Made by a program: the position numbers and the translations under genes | NCBI RefSeq assembly: GCF_041897535.1 | Contig: NZ_CP169217.1 | Location: 744,001 to 808,000 of the forward strand | Length of the DNA stretch: 64,000 bases | Reading direction: 5' to 3' | Source of the DNA: Methylomicrobium lacus_A | GTDB taxonomy: Bacteria > Pseudomonadota > Gammaproteobacteria > Methylococcales > Methylomonadaceae | Part shown: piece by piece, positions 62,742-64,000 of the stretch | How the letters are laid out: the number at the start of each line of letters is the position of its first letter | How positions within the stretch are numbered: the stretch's first letter is position 1 | The notes under the pieces: model-generated | What the model was told of the DNA's origin: nothing | Database searches by the model: none | What the model saw: the letters and a program-made list of their open reading frames with translations, nothing else

Positions 62742-63204
62742 TTAAAAAACGACCAATACTGGTCGCTGAGATACGGTCGACAATGCCTTGCTTAACGGCT
62801 TCCCGTGCCAAATCTTTGCGCGTCCAATGCGTCAAGGGTGAAGGCGGCGTTTCACAAGCCAACGCCAGCAGTTGGCAGACCTGTTCGGCGCTGAAGGTCT
62901 GTGGTGCACCCGGACGTTCCGCATCCGCCAGAATCGTCTCGATCTGCCGGCGTAAACGTTCGGGATCATCTTCGCAGGCAGCCAGCGCCTCTTGGGCCGA
63001 CAGCCAACGACGACGCCACAAACCGACCGTCTCTTCCTTGATGTTCAGACCCTGCGCGCTGGCCTTGTTGCGACGGCCGGCTCCCGCATTTAAGACGATG
63101 CGCGCCCGCTGCACTAAACTGTGCGGCAGTTGCCGACTTCGAACAATGGCTTCCAGCGTCGATTGTTGGGCTTGCGTCAAAATAAGCGGAGTGAGTGGGC
63201 GCAT
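62680..63204 (-). CDS. IS630 transposase, N-terminal DNA-binding part (copy 2)
   Basis: Identical in translation to the frame at 23879-24403. Same helix-turn-helix regions and same overlap with the catalytic frame, which argues for a functional split or programmed frameshift rather than decay. Confidence 0.85.
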   Translation of the reverse strand: MRPLTPLILTQAQQSTLEAIVRSRQLPHSLVQRARIVLNAGAGRRNKASAQGLNIKEETVGLWRRRWLSAQEALAACEDDPERLRRQIETILADAERPGAPQTFSAEQVCQLLALACETPPSPLTHWTRKDLAREAVKQGIVDRISATSIGRFLNAGSAKAASNALLAESHHRR

Positions 63205-63345
63205 CGCTTCCTTGCGGGATGATTTTCGGGCTTGCTATTATCCTTCATTTTTTAGGTTTGTAGTACTAGGCAAAATTAGGGCCGTTGCATACAGAGGCGG
63301 GCAATACCGCTTCTACTTGTAATTGCCTTCCTGAAAACACCTTTC

Positions 63346-63961
63346 ATGAAAGGCATATTCGGTGAATTCCAGGTCAACTGGGCTGCCCGACGCTTTCTCG
63401 ATAAAAATGTTTACCGCTTGTTCAAAAACGTCACCCTGCCGACAGCGAGCAGCGGCACGACTCAGGTTGATCATGTGATCGTATCCAAGTACGGCGTCTT
63501 CGTGATCGAAACCAAGAACATGAAAGGCTGGATATTCGGCGGTCCGAATCAGAAAATCTGGACGCAAACGCTTTACCGGCATACCAGCAAATTTCTGAAC
63601 CCGCTGCATCAGAATGACAAGCATACGCGAACACTGCAATCGACGTTGGAACTTGATCCAAGCAAGATTTTTTCGCTGGTCGTTTTTGTCGGCGACAGCA
63701 CCTTCAAAACATCCATGCCGGACAATGTGGTTTCTGGCCGCGGTTATATCCGTTTTATTAAAGCCAAAAAGCAAGTTGTGTTGAGCGATAGCGAAATTCG
63801 ATCGATCTGCGAAAGGTAAAAACCGGCAAAACACCCCATCCTGTCCGCAATGCGGCAAGCCGATGGTACTGCGCACCACACGAAACAGCGATAACCCAGG
63901 CAAGACATTTATGGGGTGCTTCGGATTCCCAAAATGCAGAACAATTAAACCCGTTGCATGA
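63346..63961 (+). pseudogene. NERD domain-topoisomerase zinc-finger protein, frameshifted
   Basis: From the ATG at 63346 the frame codes 157 residues with a NERD nuclease-related domain: GEFQVNWAARRFL, TTQVDHVIVSKYGVFVIETK and NMKGWIFGG (about 6-65), and stops at 63819. In the +1 frame the sequence continues with a C4 zinc ribbon: CPQCGKPMVLR then NPGKTFMGCFGFPKCR, ending at 63961. Family members carry both domains in one chain; the part linking them is shortened here. A one-base change near 63800-63815 has broken the gene, and a stretch of the linker seems deleted. Role of the family is not established; NERD is linked to DNA processing. Confidence 0.65.
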
Positions 63962-64000
63962 ACCTAATTCAATTTTCTCAGTAATCAAGAATTCATTAAT

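Larger units (their letters stand above)
61948..63266 (-). mobile_element. IS630-family insertion sequence, copy 2
   Basis: A 1319-base element with the same ends (GTACAACGCACC and inverted GTACTACAAACC) and TA flanks (61946-61947 and 63267-63268). Predicted proteins are identical to copy 1. It sits inside the stop codon of the nicotinamidase gene. Identity of the copies implies recent transposition or gene conversion. Confidence 0.9.

Noticed and set aside
23147..63266. A composite transposon bounded by the two IS630 copies
   Set aside because: Each copy has its own TA flanks and sits in a separate target (a repeat and a stop codon), so the 38.8 kb was not moved as one unit. IS630 elements rarely form composites.
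63313..63903. A 196-residue minus-strand frame near the right end
   Set aside because: It is opposite the NERD motifs, which are clear on the plus strand, so it is a shadow.
1..64000. CRISPR arrays, rRNA, tRNA, prophage or plasmid origins
   Set aside because: No regularly spaced repeats, rRNA-like stretches, tRNA cloverleaf or phage structural genes were seen on reading; short tRNA-like folds could still be missed by eye.

Overview
The window most resembles a gammaproteobacterial methanotroph (Methylococcales-like). This is an inference from gene content: a squalene-hopene cyclase, aryl-polyene-type lipid genes, a VPEID-CTERM surface protein, a GlgE/TreS glucan pathway, REP-type repeats and a crowd of small CsbD, PRC-barrel and DUF3309-type stress proteins. 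No rRNA, tRNA or methane-oxidation gene is present, so the assignment is soft.

Layout. 1-4.1 kb (minus strand): a small repeat lipoprotein, then a five-gene cassette (PlsC-like acyltransferase, acyl carrier protein, GT2 glycosyltransferase, LpxL-like acyltransferase, polysaccharide deacetylase) that resembles part of an aryl-polyene cluster without its ketosynthases. 4.2-7.8 kb: a TRL-like lipoprotein and small stress proteins (DUF5670-like, two CsbD, a PRC-barrel protein, a triplicated membrane protein). 7.9-16.6 kb: one giant gene for a cyclic beta-1,2-glucan synthase (2907 aa). 16.7-22.9 kb: small membrane, methyltransferase, VPEID-CTERM, hemolysin III-like, Crp/Fnr and OmpA-like genes. 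23.1-24.5 kb: an IS630-family element. 24.6-44.9 kb (all minus): a tightly packed, about 18 kb operon glgB-glgE-treS/pep2-glgX-treZ-treY-treZ2-GH133 debranching enzyme, followed by squalene-hopene cyclase. 45-49.5 kb: a decayed DUF3096 gene, a P-type cation ATPase, a remnant of a second squalene-hopene cyclase, a REPIN-like repeat, a lipoprotein and an RlpA-like protein. 50.3-55.2 kb: a secreted FN3/DUF11 protein, a lone receiver-domain protein and a SagB-type dehydrogenase. 55.6-61.1 kb: modE diverging from a molybdate operon (porin, modA, modB, modC, mop) with an excellent ModE box between them. 61.3-64 kb: an AT-rich nicotinamidase gene, a second copy of the IS630 element inserted in its stop codon, and a broken NERD-zinc finger gene.

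How the parts fit. The glucan operon makes a closed cycle. TreS turns trehalose into maltose, its fused maltokinase makes maltose-1-phosphate, GlgE polymerises this and GlgB branches it. GlgX and the GH133 enzyme debranch, and TreY/TreZ return glucan ends to trehalose. With the cyclic glucan synthase, hopanoid cyclase and small stress proteins this reads as an osmotic, desiccation and envelope-stress region. That theme is inference.

The most interesting points are: an Alginate_exp-type porin placed first in a ModE-controlled molybdate operon; two decayed DUF3096 paralogues that keep the same upstream palindromic element; a pair of IS630 copies with identical predicted proteins, in direct orientation around 38.8 kb that holds the whole glucan operon; and remnants of a second squalene-hopene cyclase.
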